NCBI RefSeq assembly: GCF_900103285.1
Contig: NZ_FNGS01000001.1
Coordinates: 424,665-488,664 of the forward strand
Direction of reading: 5' to 3'
Length of the DNA: 64,000 nt
Source of the DNA: Siphonobacter aquaeclarae
GTDB lineage: Bacteria; Bacteroidota; Bacteroidia; Cytophagales; Spirosomataceae
The number at the start of each line of letters is the position of its first letter. Position 1 is the stretch's first letter. A program made the position numbers and the translations under genes. Below, one piece after another: positions 9,601 through 18,629 of the stretch. Under the pieces are notes generated by a model. The model was not told the DNA's origin and ran no database searches. It was given only the letters and a program-made list of their open reading frames with translations.

Positions 9601-10762
9601 TTATAAATATACGCGAACCGGTGGAAACGTCTGGATAACCGTATCCGAAACTTCGGGCGAGGTCCGTATCGCGGTGAAAGACGACGGAAAAGGTATTCTG
9701 CCGGAGCACCTGAGGCACCTGTTTACCAATTTTTACCAGGTACGCGACAACGGCAGCGCCAACACAGGCTATGGCATCGGTCTGGCGCTCGCCTATGAAA
9801 TTGCGATCCGGCACCGGGGAGATCTCACTGTAACCAGCGTACCGGCGAAGCCGGATCAATCCGGGGAAACCTGTTTTACGCTGATCCTCAGAAAGGGAAG
9901 CGCGCATTTTCTGCCGGGAGAACTGCGGGAACCGCTCGCCGGACAGAAAGCTGCTTCGGCAGGAGCGGAGCCGCAGCCGGAGCGCCGGGAAGGGGAGCAT
10001 ACCATTCTGCTCATCGAAGACAACGCGGACCTGCGCGCGTTTGAGCGGGAAGCGCTCCGGCAACGGTTCACCATCCTGGAAGCGGGCAACGGGGCCGAGG
10101 GCCTTGCCCTGGCGAAAGTTCATGTACCCGACCTGATTATCTGTGATATCATGCTGCCGGGAATGGATGGCCTGAGCGTCTGCCGGACGTTGAAGGCAGA
10201 GCTGGAAACCAACCACATTCCAGTCATTCTGCTCTCGGCCCGGGGTGCGGCAGCCCAGGTTCGGGAGGGCCTTGAAGCAGGGGCAGACGACTACCTGGTG
10301 AAGCCGTTTGACCTGCTGGCACTCGAACTGAAAATCGACAACCTGATTCACGTGCGCGAGATGCTGAAGCTGCGCTACAGCCGGTCGCTGCTGCTGGAGC
10401 CGGATGAAATCGTGGTCGACGACAAGGACGGCCGGTTTATCGAACAGCTCAAAGAGTTGGTAATGAAACACTTGCCGGAGCCGGACTTTGGCGTAAACGA
10501 AATGGCTCTGGAAGTAGGGACCAGCGTATCGGTACTATACCGCAAGCTGCGGGCGCTTACCGGCATGACGGTCAACGACTTCATGAAAAACCTCCGGATG
10601 AAGCGGGCGATGCAGCTGCTCGAATCCGGAGCCTATCACATCAACGAAGTATCGCTGATGGTCGGATACGAAAGCACGCGTCACTTCAGCCGGGAGTTTA
10701 AAAAAGCGTTTGGAAAGACGCCGAATGAAGTACGTAAAAAGGAATCGCCTGGCCGGAGCTGA
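6692..10762 (+). CDS. Hybrid two-component glycan sensor (HTCS) 1
   Basis: A 1356-residue one-protein sensor and transcription factor of the SusR-like hybrid family that controls PULs. I chose the ATG at 6692; the frame also opens at a TTG three codons earlier. The order is signal/anchor segment (about residues 20-55), a large periplasmic region of two-bladed propeller (Reg_prop) repeats such as IWLGSNR and MWFATINGL, a Y_Y_Y domain (YAYKLDGFGTQW), one membrane helix near 803-825, a histidine kinase core with His near 851, N-box NLLSNAYKYT, receiver with Asp 1152 (ICDIM), and an AraC-type HTH at the C-terminus. The H-box reads SHEIRTHLTLI: the almost invariant proline after the phospho-His is replaced by His (codon CAC). 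It lies upstream of a second HTCS and the susCD genes. Confidence 0.93.
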   Translation: MNNKRHVPRLSRFLCSNSDNPASVCVRFFPRVACFSILLFSLFSARVTTAQVFLNYLDYDNAPVSTSMGIAQDHEGFMWFATINGLYRYDTRTFRLYAPKAADVHSIGSSYINDVRCDSHGTIWAATSGGLSRYDRETDSFTTFRHDEADPHTLSSNNILAIEEDRERKGYWVGSSRGLDYVQFRGGKAIVRRLQVSHLGFWAGSIHCVAETADGTIWAGTYDGLLSVNRDGKNMRLFRMQSGPDYPSRNEFNAIYADQKGSIWLGSNRAGLIRFDITGGTFHTVQEFGPERNELPNVSKILPDKNGKFWVATWSGLARFDPVSHQSVWYTHREENPLSLSDNLLYSLCQDHQGGIWTGNYYTGISYLYPNQSAMNASKPFGAFKAIQLGKTPEGNIWAVNERRNTLSVYNVRTKAITDYPLHLPYPFTYNAFHLDDGQQLWCGGMSVLTCCNLRTGERKDYPIAGKLKRQGGIKAILCDSRGRMWIADPLRLMVFDPKTGQFHNPGGMLSGSKGSISNIYYATEDSRGNIWLGGREEVLLLKSGATTMERIPVDRRNEPGLPVLLLSVCEDAAGRMWFAFGQHGLQVYNPAQKRLERDSAVPEMAEGLQSDPRGYLWISNSSRLIRYHPEKKTKQLVDYRDGLPLHGILRPGTCLKDNDNRLYWATTKGVFSHLPVSRTSWKNASSLIFTSLKLFNTEVLAGDSTQLLDKAIGEKQELTFRHDQNSFTLSFALLSYFRSDRNQYAYKLDGFGTQWSYTDNPSVTFTHLPPGTYTLLVNAADGEGLWNKTPRRLQIRILPPWWQTWYAYVLYFASFFGLLFWAIRFFWMRKTLQKDRELFLAKLDFFTNISHEIRTHLTLIAAPLEKASAADDLPVEVQTYIGYARTNSDTLMSLVNELLDFRKIQSGNLALEVRRQDLAGLIRLVLPAFEYKAIERGITTHVTLGEGPLFLWYDSAQLQKVLYNLLSNAYKYTRTGGNVWITVSETSGEVRIAVKDDGKGILPEHLRHLFTNFYQVRDNGSANTGYGIGLALAYEIAIRHRGDLTVTSVPAKPDQSGETCFTLILRKGSAHFLPGELREPLAGQKAASAGAEPQPERREGEHTILLIEDNADLRAFEREALRQRFTILEAGNGAEGLALAKVHVPDLIICDIMLPGMDGLSVCRTLKAELETNHIPVILLSARGAAAQVREGLEAGADDYLVKPFDLLALELKIDNLIHVREMLKLRYSRSLLLEPDEIVVDDKDGRFIEQLKELVMKHLPEPDFGVNEMALEVGTSVSVLYRKLRALTGMTVNDFMKNLRMKRAMQLLESGAYHINEVSLMVGYESTRHFSREFKKAFGKTPNEVRKKESPGRS

Positions 10763-10994
10763 TCATGTACAGCCCTCCACCTAAAAACCACTTATTTTGC
10801 AGCTTGATGTGCAAAAACGTATGCCGCTCCTCGGCTGTTGTCAGGTAAAGATGAACGTGTAATATGGATCCTTTTCTGATCGCGGACCCGGCCCTTTTAG
10901 ACATATCGGTTACAGATTCCCTTCGGCCGGTTTGAATGTCTTGGATGAAAGCAGAGGATAGCCCGGTAAGGTTGAAAGACACGCCATAATCTTG

Positions 10995-13900
10995 ATGCAA
11001 GTGGTGAAACGACTATGTCTATTGAAGAATAATGCGCTGGCAATAGCGCTCCTGTTTATCTATGCCTCCTTTCCGGCAGTCGGGCAGCAGCGGCGGTTTG
11101 TCCACATCGATACCCGCCTGGGTCTTTCCCATTCGCATACCAAGGCCATATACCGTGACGACGCCGGGTTTCTATGGGTCGGTACGGAATCGGGACTTAA
11201 CCGGTTTGACGGCTACACGATCAAGGTGTTCCGGAACGACGCGTCGGATGAGACCTCGCTCCCTGACGATGACATTGCCGGATTATTCAAAATGCCAGGC
11301 GGGAAAATGGGCGTCATGACCAGCCGGGGCCCCTGTGTTTATGACCCTGCAACAGAAACCTTCTCGCGCCCTTCACAAGGTTTTCAGGCATATTCCATTC
11401 CTAAACCGTCCGCACTGACGGCCATCGTAGCAGACGATAAGGGCAATTACTGGTTTATCCTCCACCACGAAGGACTGATTTGCTACAACGAGAAAAGCAA
11501 AAAGGCCTTTTCGATTAAACATACCGATCATGACCCCGCTTCTGTAGCCAGCAATGACATTACCTCCATCGCCCCGCACCCCGACGGCACCTACTGGCTG
11601 GCGCATTCGAATGGCCTGGTAGAAAACATCGTTCCGGGAGAGCAAGGCACGAAAGTGGTGAAACGGATCAACTTTTTCGGAGACCGGAAGGTCCGCAAAG
11701 AGGACGAGTTGCATTGCGAACTGGCGCTGGATGGCGACGGAGATATCTGGGTATATCCGTCCAATTTAGATATGGGGGTTGCATACTGGGACAGGCGGCT
11801 CGGCAAAGTACAGTATTTCGGAAAGACCTTCGGCACCCCGCGTCTTGGCTCCAGCATGATCACCGGCGTTGTCGCGGATGCGGATGGCACTATCTGGATA
11901 TCCAATGGTCAGACAGGCATTGATGTATTCAATAAAAAAACCAGAACCATTGCCGGCATACATCATGCATCGGACGACGAGAACGGGCTGAGCCATAATT
12001 CCGTTACGAAATTGCTCAGAGATAGCGAAGGGGTCATGTGGGTAGGCACCTATAAAAACGGATTGGATTATTTTCACAAGGACAGCAAGCGATTTCCGCT
12101 CATTAGCCGGCATACAAAACCCTATGGTCTGCCTTTCGAAGATATCAATGCCTTTGTCGAGGACGCAAAAGGCAACCTGTGGCTTGGCACCAATGGGGGA
12201 GGACTAATCTATTTTGAAAGGAAGACTGGAAAATTCACGAGTTACCGGCACAATCCCCGGGATTCGCGGTCAGTAAGCAGCGATGTCATTGTGAGTTTGT
12301 GCCTGGATCATCAAAACCGATTATGGATCGGAACATTTCTGGGCGGCTTAACCTGCTTCGACGGCCGGCAATTTATCCGCTATCAGCATGATTTGGCCAG
12401 GCCCGGGAGCCTTCCCGGCAGGAGCGTTTGGGAGATATTCGAGGACTCGCAGAAACGCCTCTGGATCGGGACCCTGGATGCCGGCCTGTGTCTCTTTGAC
12501 CGGACAAAAAATACCTTCAAACGGTATACGCATCCCAACCAGAAAGCACTTTACTCTCCCTATGTTCCAACCATTTTTGAAGATTCGGAGGGAAACATGT
12601 GGTTTGGAACGTCGACCGGGATCGATGTACTGAAAAAAGCATCGGGCGCGCTGGTTCATTTTGAAACAGAAAAAGGAAATCCGGCCTCCCTTGTCAGCAA
12701 TGATATCTTTGGCATAGTACAGGATGTCAAAGGACGAATATGGATCGGATCCCGGGGAGGGCTCAGCTTATGGGTACCTGAAACCAATACATTCGTCAAC
12801 TTCGGCGAAAAACACGGCCTTCCCCACAACGCCGTTGTATCGATGCTGGAAGATCGGGAGGGCCGCCTCTGGCTGGGAACGCCGAACGGACTGTCTTGCG
12901 CAACAATTTCAGACGGAAAAACAGCACCGCAGGTACGCTTCAGAAATTATTCGGAGGCAGACGGGTTGCAGGGCAGGCAGTTTACCGAAGACGCTGCGCT
13001 GAGAACACGTGACGGCGAGCTGATTTTTGGCGGAGTCAACGGATTCAACCTGTTCAAACCGCAGTACCTGGGGAGAAACACGATGGTACCCCGGCTGGCA
13101 TTCACCGACTTTCAGCTGTTTAACCGAAGTATCCGTCCCGGATCTCTGGTGGGCGGAAGGCGCATCCTGACGTCCTCCATTACGACAAATCCTTCTCTTG
13201 TATTGCGGGCGAGCGACAACGTCTTTTCCATAGAATTTGCCGCGCTGAACTTCATTCAGGCCGGGAAGAGCCAATACAAGTATAAACTGGAAGGTTTTAA
13301 CAAAGACTGGCTTCCTGCGGACGCCGGTAACCGGAAAGTGACGTTTACAAACCTCGACGCCGGCGACTACGTCTTCCGCGTTATTGCCTCCAATAACGAC
13401 GGGCTATGGAATAGCGAAGGAATATCGCTTAACATCCGGGTGCTTCCGCCTTTCTGGCGCTCGCCGGTTGCCTATGTGTTGTACGCAGTAGCGCTGGTGC
13501 TGCTTGTTCTTGCAGCGATACGGCTTATTCAGGACCGGGAAAGGATGAAGTTCGCGATTATACAGACGCGCGAGGAAGTACGGCGTTCGCAGGAGCTGGA
13601 TATGCTGAAAACAAAGTTTTTCACCAACGTAAGTCATGAATTACGCACGCCGCTTTCCCTGATTCTCGCCCCGGTTGAAACGCTTTCCGAAAAAACCACG
13701 GACGACCAGGACCGGAAACAGTTTGACCTCATTCAAAGAAACGCCCGCAGGCTATTGAACATGGTTAATCAGCTCCTGGATTTCAGAAAGCTGGAAGTGA
13801 ATGCGATCCGGTTTCAACCTGCCGACGGCGATCTCATCTCCTTCGTTAAAAATGCCGTCCTGTCCTTTTCAGATCTTTCCGAAAAGAAGGAAATCCGGCT

Positions 13901-15146
13901 CTTTTTTCATTCAAACGTTGCAACGTTTACTACTCTTTTTGATCAGGACAAACTCGAAAAAATCTTGTTTAACCTGCTTTCAAACGCCATTAAGTTTACG
14001 CTCGGACCGGGCGAAGTAACCGTAACGGTCGACATTCGGGAAGACGGCGAAAGCAGTATCGCCGACATCAGCGTCAAAGACACAGGTATCGGGATACCGC
14101 CTGAAAAGCATGAGCTGATTTTTGAACGGTATTTCCAGAGCGATCTGCCAAACACGATTATCAACCAGGGAAGCGGAATAGGGCTTTCCATTACGAAAGA
14201 ATTCGTCCGGATCCACGGCGGGGCCATTCGTGTCGAGAGCGAACCCGGAAAGGGGAGTTGTTTTGTCGTGGAACTGCCGTTGAAGAAACCGGCCGGTACG
14301 GTTGCGCACGAGGGGATAAGCGAGCCGGTTAAGCCTGTTGCATCAGGCCACACCGTCCGGCCGGAGCCACAACAGGCCGGCAAGCCGCTCATTTTGATCG
14401 TGGAGGACAATGAGGATTTCAGGTTTTACCTCAAGGATAACCTGAAGGTGTCCTATACCGTGATGGAAGCCGGCACAGGGGAAGAAGGCTGGGAAAAAGC
14501 GATCGCGCAACGTCCCGCGCTGATCGTGACAGACATCATGATGCCCGGTTTGAATGGTCTGGATTTTTGCAAAATGATAAAAAACGACCAGCGCGTGTGT
14601 CATACGCCGGTCATTTTACTCACGGCGCGGTCGGAAGACGAGCAGTTCCTGGAAGGCTTTCAGGCCGGGGCCGACGATTACATACCCAAGCCATTCAATT
14701 TTCAGATACTCGAATCAAGAATACGAAACCTGATTTCATCCCGGCAGACGCTCCGAAATCTGTTTTCCTCGCGTAACGGTATCAGCGCGAGCGAAATTGA
14801 AATAGCGCCTGCCGATCAGCAATTCCTTCAGCAAATGATCCAGGTGATTGAGCGGAATATATCCGACGCCGACTTTTCTGTGGTGGATCTTGCGCGTGAA
14901 CTGGGTGTCGGCCGGTCGCAATTTTTCAAAAGAGTTCAGACGGTCACAGGCAGATCTCCCCTTGAAATAATCCGGGAGATCCGGCTGCAACATGCCGCGC
15001 AGCTACTCGAAAAAAGCAACCTCTCGGTATCGGAAATTGCCTACCGGGTTGGGTTCAACAATCCGAAATATTTCAGCCGCTATTTCAGGGAGCTATACCA
15101 GGTACTGCCTTCCGAGTATTCCGGCGGCAAGCGGCACGCCGGGTAA
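10995..15146 (+). CDS. Hybrid two-component glycan sensor (HTCS) 2
   Basis: A 1383-residue protein with the same plan as its upstream neighbour: signal peptide ending near FPAVGQQ, many Reg_prop repeats (GFLWVGTESGLNRF and similar), Y_Y_Y domain (YKYKLEGFNKDW), membrane helix near 820-842, kinase H-box SHELRTPLSLI with His 881, N-box NLLSNAIKFT, receiver Asp 1180 (IVTDIMMPG), and AraC-type HTH ending at the stop. The H-box keeps its proline, unlike HTCS 1. The ATG at 10995 was preferred to an in-frame TTG one codon before. HTCS 2 lies directly upstream of susC, the usual place for the regulator of a PUL, so it is the better candidate for controlling these genes (inference). The two sensors differ enough in sequence that they are not a recent duplication. 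Confidence 0.93.
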   Translation: MQVVKRLCLLKNNALAIALLFIYASFPAVGQQRRFVHIDTRLGLSHSHTKAIYRDDAGFLWVGTESGLNRFDGYTIKVFRNDASDETSLPDDDIAGLFKMPGGKMGVMTSRGPCVYDPATETFSRPSQGFQAYSIPKPSALTAIVADDKGNYWFILHHEGLICYNEKSKKAFSIKHTDHDPASVASNDITSIAPHPDGTYWLAHSNGLVENIVPGEQGTKVVKRINFFGDRKVRKEDELHCELALDGDGDIWVYPSNLDMGVAYWDRRLGKVQYFGKTFGTPRLGSSMITGVVADADGTIWISNGQTGIDVFNKKTRTIAGIHHASDDENGLSHNSVTKLLRDSEGVMWVGTYKNGLDYFHKDSKRFPLISRHTKPYGLPFEDINAFVEDAKGNLWLGTNGGGLIYFERKTGKFTSYRHNPRDSRSVSSDVIVSLCLDHQNRLWIGTFLGGLTCFDGRQFIRYQHDLARPGSLPGRSVWEIFEDSQKRLWIGTLDAGLCLFDRTKNTFKRYTHPNQKALYSPYVPTIFEDSEGNMWFGTSTGIDVLKKASGALVHFETEKGNPASLVSNDIFGIVQDVKGRIWIGSRGGLSLWVPETNTFVNFGEKHGLPHNAVVSMLEDREGRLWLGTPNGLSCATISDGKTAPQVRFRNYSEADGLQGRQFTEDAALRTRDGELIFGGVNGFNLFKPQYLGRNTMVPRLAFTDFQLFNRSIRPGSLVGGRRILTSSITTNPSLVLRASDNVFSIEFAALNFIQAGKSQYKYKLEGFNKDWLPADAGNRKVTFTNLDAGDYVFRVIASNNDGLWNSEGISLNIRVLPPFWRSPVAYVLYAVALVLLVLAAIRLIQDRERMKFAIIQTREEVRRSQELDMLKTKFFTNVSHELRTPLSLILAPVETLSEKTTDDQDRKQFDLIQRNARRLLNMVNQLLDFRKLEVNAIRFQPADGDLISFVKNAVLSFSDLSEKKEIRLFFHSNVATFTTLFDQDKLEKILFNLLSNAIKFTLGPGEVTVTVDIREDGESSIADISVKDTGIGIPPEKHELIFERYFQSDLPNTIINQGSGIGLSITKEFVRIHGGAIRVESEPGKGSCFVVELPLKKPAGTVAHEGISEPVKPVASGHTVRPEPQQAGKPLILIVEDNEDFRFYLKDNLKVSYTVMEAGTGEEGWEKAIAQRPALIVTDIMMPGLNGLDFCKMIKNDQRVCHTPVILLTARSEDEQFLEGFQAGADDYIPKPFNFQILESRIRNLISSRQTLRNLFSSRNGISASEIEIAPADQQFLQQMIQVIERNISDADFSVVDLARELGVGRSQFFKRVQTVTGRSPLEIIREIRLQHAAQLLEKSNLSVSEIAYRVGFNNPKYFSRYFRELYQVLPSEYSGGKRHAG

Positions 15147-15308
15147 AAGATCCCTGGCAACAGGCAACGCTTCTTCTATCGACTTTTCACCGGATACTGC
15201 CGGCGGAGAGTCGTTTTTTTACTGTTTTTCTGCCGTTTAGTACCATTTTGGACTTTTCAGCCCCCTTATTCGGACTAATTCATACCCATCCATAGCCCAG
15301 GGGTATTC

Positions 15309-15316
15309 TACCTTTG
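15309..15316 (+). promoter_or_regulatory. Probable -7 element of the first susC promoter
   Basis: TACCTTTG fits the Bacteroidota TAnnTTTG consensus and lies 123 bp before the susC start. The wider block from 15277 (AATTCATACCC...) resembles, in reverse orientation, the block at 6568-6600. No TTG at the -33 spacing is visible, which is usual for activator-dependent promoters such as those driven by hybrid sensors. Confidence 0.5.
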
Positions 15317-15438
15317 GTGCAACAAATCCCTGTTATTGTTCTAGTATTTCGACGGCATGTGGCGCGCCTGCCCTGGGACTACTGTGATGGAAAGAATCCG
15401 ATTCTGGTCGTACCATGTAACCTATTCAAGCAAAATCA

Positions 15439-18400
15439 ATGATGGAAAAAATGTACAGAGGGTTCTGTATCTGGGCACTTGTTTTGTTTTCGTGTGGGAT
15501 AGCCTGCGCGCAACGGCAGCAGGTGTCGGGGGTAGTGAAAAACGAAACCGGAAGCCCGATCCCCGGTGTGAATATTCTGTTGCAGGGAACGACACTGGGC
15601 GCCACAACAGATCTGGACGGGAAGTTTGTCATTCAGGCGAAGCCGGACGACGTCCTGAAGATTTCTTACGTCGGATACCTCTCCGAACAGGTTCCGGTGG
15701 GAAATAAGATCCGTTTCGAAATCACCCTGCAGCCCGATATCGCTACTCTTTCGGAAGTGGTTGTTATCGGATATGGTGAATCAAAAAGAAAAGATATTAC
15801 CGGTTCGATATCCTCCGTGACAGGTGCAGAACTCCGCAAGACCAACCCCGTTACCCTCGACCAGGCCTTGCAGGGAAAAGTGGCAGGCATGGTGGTACAG
15901 CAGGTATCCGGGCAGCCCGGCGGAGGCGTTTCGGTACAAATCAGAGGAATATCTTCCTTCGGCTCGGGCGGGCCGCTCTATGTCATCGATGGTGTGATTA
16001 TCGGCGGGTCAGCCAACACGACCGGTGGTATCAATCCGCTCGCTGCGATCAATCCGTCTGAAATTGAGTCTGTCGACGTTCTGAAAGACGCGTCAGCTAC
16101 CGCCATCTACGGCTCTCAGGCGACGAACGGCGTAATCGTCGTAACAACAAAACGCGGCGCGGTGACGCCTCCGCGAATCTCCTACGACTTCTACACCGGT
16201 TTCCAGCAGCTGCCAAGGAGAATCCCGCTCATGAATTTGCGCGAATACGCAACGTTCATCAACGAACGGAATACCGGGCTGGGCTGGGGATTTGACACAA
16301 GGCCCGAATTTGCAAACGCCAGGTACCTGGGCACGGGGACGGACTGGCAAAAGGAGCTCTTCAGAAACGCACCGATGACGAACCACACGGTGACCATCAA
16401 CGGTGGCGATGTAAAAACGCAATACCTGCTCTCCAGCTCCTATCTCAAACAGGAAGGGATTGCGCTGGGCTCTGATTTCAGAAGAATATCGGTCAGACTT
16501 AATCTGGATAACAAGACAACCAGCTGGTTGAAAATCGGAACCAGCCTGCAGCTTGCGAATATCCTGGAGAACGTTAACACGACGAGTTCAAACGTCATCA
16601 ACTCGGCACTCAGTCAAACGCCGGACATTCCCCTGCGGAATTCAGACGGCAGCTGGGGCGGCGCGTATAACCCCAACGGTTGGGTAAACAGCACGATCAA
16701 CCCGTATGCCGTGGCGACGATCAACAAAGACCGCATAAACCGGAATCAACTGTTTGGAAATGCCTATGCTGAAATTGCTTTCAGCAAATCGCTTACGCTG
16801 AGAAACGAGGTAACGGCAAGCGTCTCTCTCGCCACGGAAGACAAGTTTAACCCGAGCTATACGATGGGGCTTGTTGTCAACAACAGCAACAGTGCTTCCT
16901 ACAATTACAGCCAGAGCGTCTACACAACCGTCAGAAACTACCTGACCTATTCGCGTCCGTTCGGCGATCAGCACAACGCCAACCTGATGGTGGGGCACGA
17001 GGCGCAGTTGAGCAAAGGCGAAAGTGTCGGGGCCGGCCGGACCAACTTCCCGTCCAACAATGTGCAGGTCATCAGCAGCGGCGACCCCACGTCAGCGACC
17101 AACTCCGGTTCGAAAACCCAGAATGCACAGGAGTCGTACTTTGGCCGGTTGAACCTCGGTCTGTTTGACAAATACCTCATAACCGGCAACATCCGCGCCG
17201 ATGGTTCCTCCAGGTTCGCCGCGGGAAACCGCTGGGTAAGCACCTATTCGGCTGCCGTTGCCTGGAAAGCGCACAACGAATATTTTCTGAAAAATGTCAA
17301 AGATATCAACGAACTGAAGCTGCGGCTGGGCTATGGTTTGACCAATAATCAGAATGTAAGAGACTTCGCCTATACCTCGACGTTAGCTACCGTGGCGACG
17401 GGTTTGTCCGGTATCTCCCAACTAACTGAAAACATCGGCAACCCGTATGTGGAGTGGGAGAAAACGAAGTATGCCAATATCGGTCTGGACGCAGCCTTGT
17501 TCTCCTGGCGGGTTAACGTCTCCGTCGATTTTTACAACCGCAGAACGGACGGTCTCTTGATGCAGATTCCGTTGCCGTTTTACTCCGGTACAACCGTCGG
17601 CTGGTCTCCGGGTGCGTTGGACGCCCCCTATGTCAACATCGGAGTAATCAACAACAAGGGGTTTGACTTTAAGATCAGCACGACCAACATCCAGCGCAAG
17701 TCCTTTACCTGGAAGACCGATCTGACGGTATCACGCAATATCAACAATGTGCTGAAACTGAATACGGACGGCGCGTCGCTGGTGGGATGGCCGTATAGCC
17801 AGACCGTAGTAGGCAACTCTATCGGCCAGTTCTACGGATACAAGGCAGACGGCGTTTTTGCCAAAAAAGAGGATTTCGAAACGCATGCCCTCCCGACCAA
17901 GAATGGCGCACCCCTGCCCGTCGGCGCAGCTGCAGGAAGTATCTGGTACGGCGACCTTAAATTCAAGGACCTCAATGGCGACGGTGTGATCGATGAGCGT
18001 GACCAGACCTACCTCGGATCGCCCATTCCGAAGATTCAGTTCGGCCTGAACAATTCAATATCCTACAAAAAGTTTGATCTGAATGTATTCCTGACCGGGA
18101 ACTACGGCAACAAGGTATTCAATCAAATGCGGATGACCGGCGAGTATCCGGGAACCAGCTTCGGATACCTGAAAGCGCTGAATAACTATGCGAAGCTCGC
18201 ATTGATCGATCCCGATAAGCCGGCTACGGATATCAATAACGTGTACGTCGTCAATCCCGATACAAATATTCCCGGTATTCGAAATGACAACACAAACGGA
18301 AATAACCGGGCCTCTGATAAGTATGTGGAAGATGGGTCTTTTATCAGGGTTAAAACGATATCGCTTGGCTATACGCTTCCGGAAAGGCTGCTCGAAAAAG

Positions 18401-18579
18401 CACACATACATGCGCTGCGTGTTTACGTCAACGTCTCCAATGCGTTTCTGATTACCAACTACAAGGGTATGGACCCGGAAATCGGTTCATGGAACCCGTT
18501 GAATGCGGGATATGACAACGGTTTCTATCCCCAGCCACGGGTGTTCTCCGTTGGTGCAAGCCTGCAACTGACCAAATAG
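15439..18579 (+). CDS. susC: SusC/RagA-type TonB-dependent outer-membrane transporter (PUL 1)
   Basis: A 1046-residue oligosaccharide importer. It has a signal peptide ending near GIACAQ, a CarboxypepD_reg-like beta domain (VSGVVKNETGSPIPGVNILL, about residues 30-110), a plug beginning near VVIGYGESKRKDITGSI, the SusC signature region (LYVIDGVII, DVLKDASATAIYGSQATNGV), and a 22-strand-type barrel ending with SVGASLQLTK. It lacks the N-terminal STN domain that the second SusC in this window has, which fits control by hybrid sensors rather than by a sigma/anti-sigma pair. Two ATGs lie at 15439 and 15442; the first is used. susD follows after 50 bp, with the SGBP and GH74 genes beyond, so this is the core of a PUL operon. 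Confidence 0.96.
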   Translation: MMEKMYRGFCIWALVLFSCGIACAQRQQVSGVVKNETGSPIPGVNILLQGTTLGATTDLDGKFVIQAKPDDVLKISYVGYLSEQVPVGNKIRFEITLQPDIATLSEVVVIGYGESKRKDITGSISSVTGAELRKTNPVTLDQALQGKVAGMVVQQVSGQPGGGVSVQIRGISSFGSGGPLYVIDGVIIGGSANTTGGINPLAAINPSEIESVDVLKDASATAIYGSQATNGVIVVTTKRGAVTPPRISYDFYTGFQQLPRRIPLMNLREYATFINERNTGLGWGFDTRPEFANARYLGTGTDWQKELFRNAPMTNHTVTINGGDVKTQYLLSSSYLKQEGIALGSDFRRISVRLNLDNKTTSWLKIGTSLQLANILENVNTTSSNVINSALSQTPDIPLRNSDGSWGGAYNPNGWVNSTINPYAVATINKDRINRNQLFGNAYAEIAFSKSLTLRNEVTASVSLATEDKFNPSYTMGLVVNNSNSASYNYSQSVYTTVRNYLTYSRPFGDQHNANLMVGHEAQLSKGESVGAGRTNFPSNNVQVISSGDPTSATNSGSKTQNAQESYFGRLNLGLFDKYLITGNIRADGSSRFAAGNRWVSTYSAAVAWKAHNEYFLKNVKDINELKLRLGYGLTNNQNVRDFAYTSTLATVATGLSGISQLTENIGNPYVEWEKTKYANIGLDAALFSWRVNVSVDFYNRRTDGLLMQIPLPFYSGTTVGWSPGALDAPYVNIGVINNKGFDFKISTTNIQRKSFTWKTDLTVSRNINNVLKLNTDGASLVGWPYSQTVVGNSIGQFYGYKADGVFAKKEDFETHALPTKNGAPLPVGAAAGSIWYGDLKFKDLNGDGVIDERDQTYLGSPIPKIQFGLNNSISYKKFDLNVFLTGNYGNKVFNQMRMTGEYPGTSFGYLKALNNYAKLALIDPDKPATDINNVYVVNPDTNIPGIRNDNTNGNNRASDKYVEDGSFIRVKTISLGYTLPERLLEKAHIHALRVYVNVSNAFLITNYKGMDPEIGSWNPLNAGYDNGFYPQPRVFSVGASLQLTK

Positions 18580-18629
18580 CCTCCGGGCCGCTGTTGCTTC
18601 TTATTCCTGTGAATCCAAAATACTGAGAA

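Noticed and set aside
8627..10471. Leftward 614-codon frame opposite HTCS 1
   Set aside because: It is a shadow of the kinase and receiver coding region, which is itself unambiguous.
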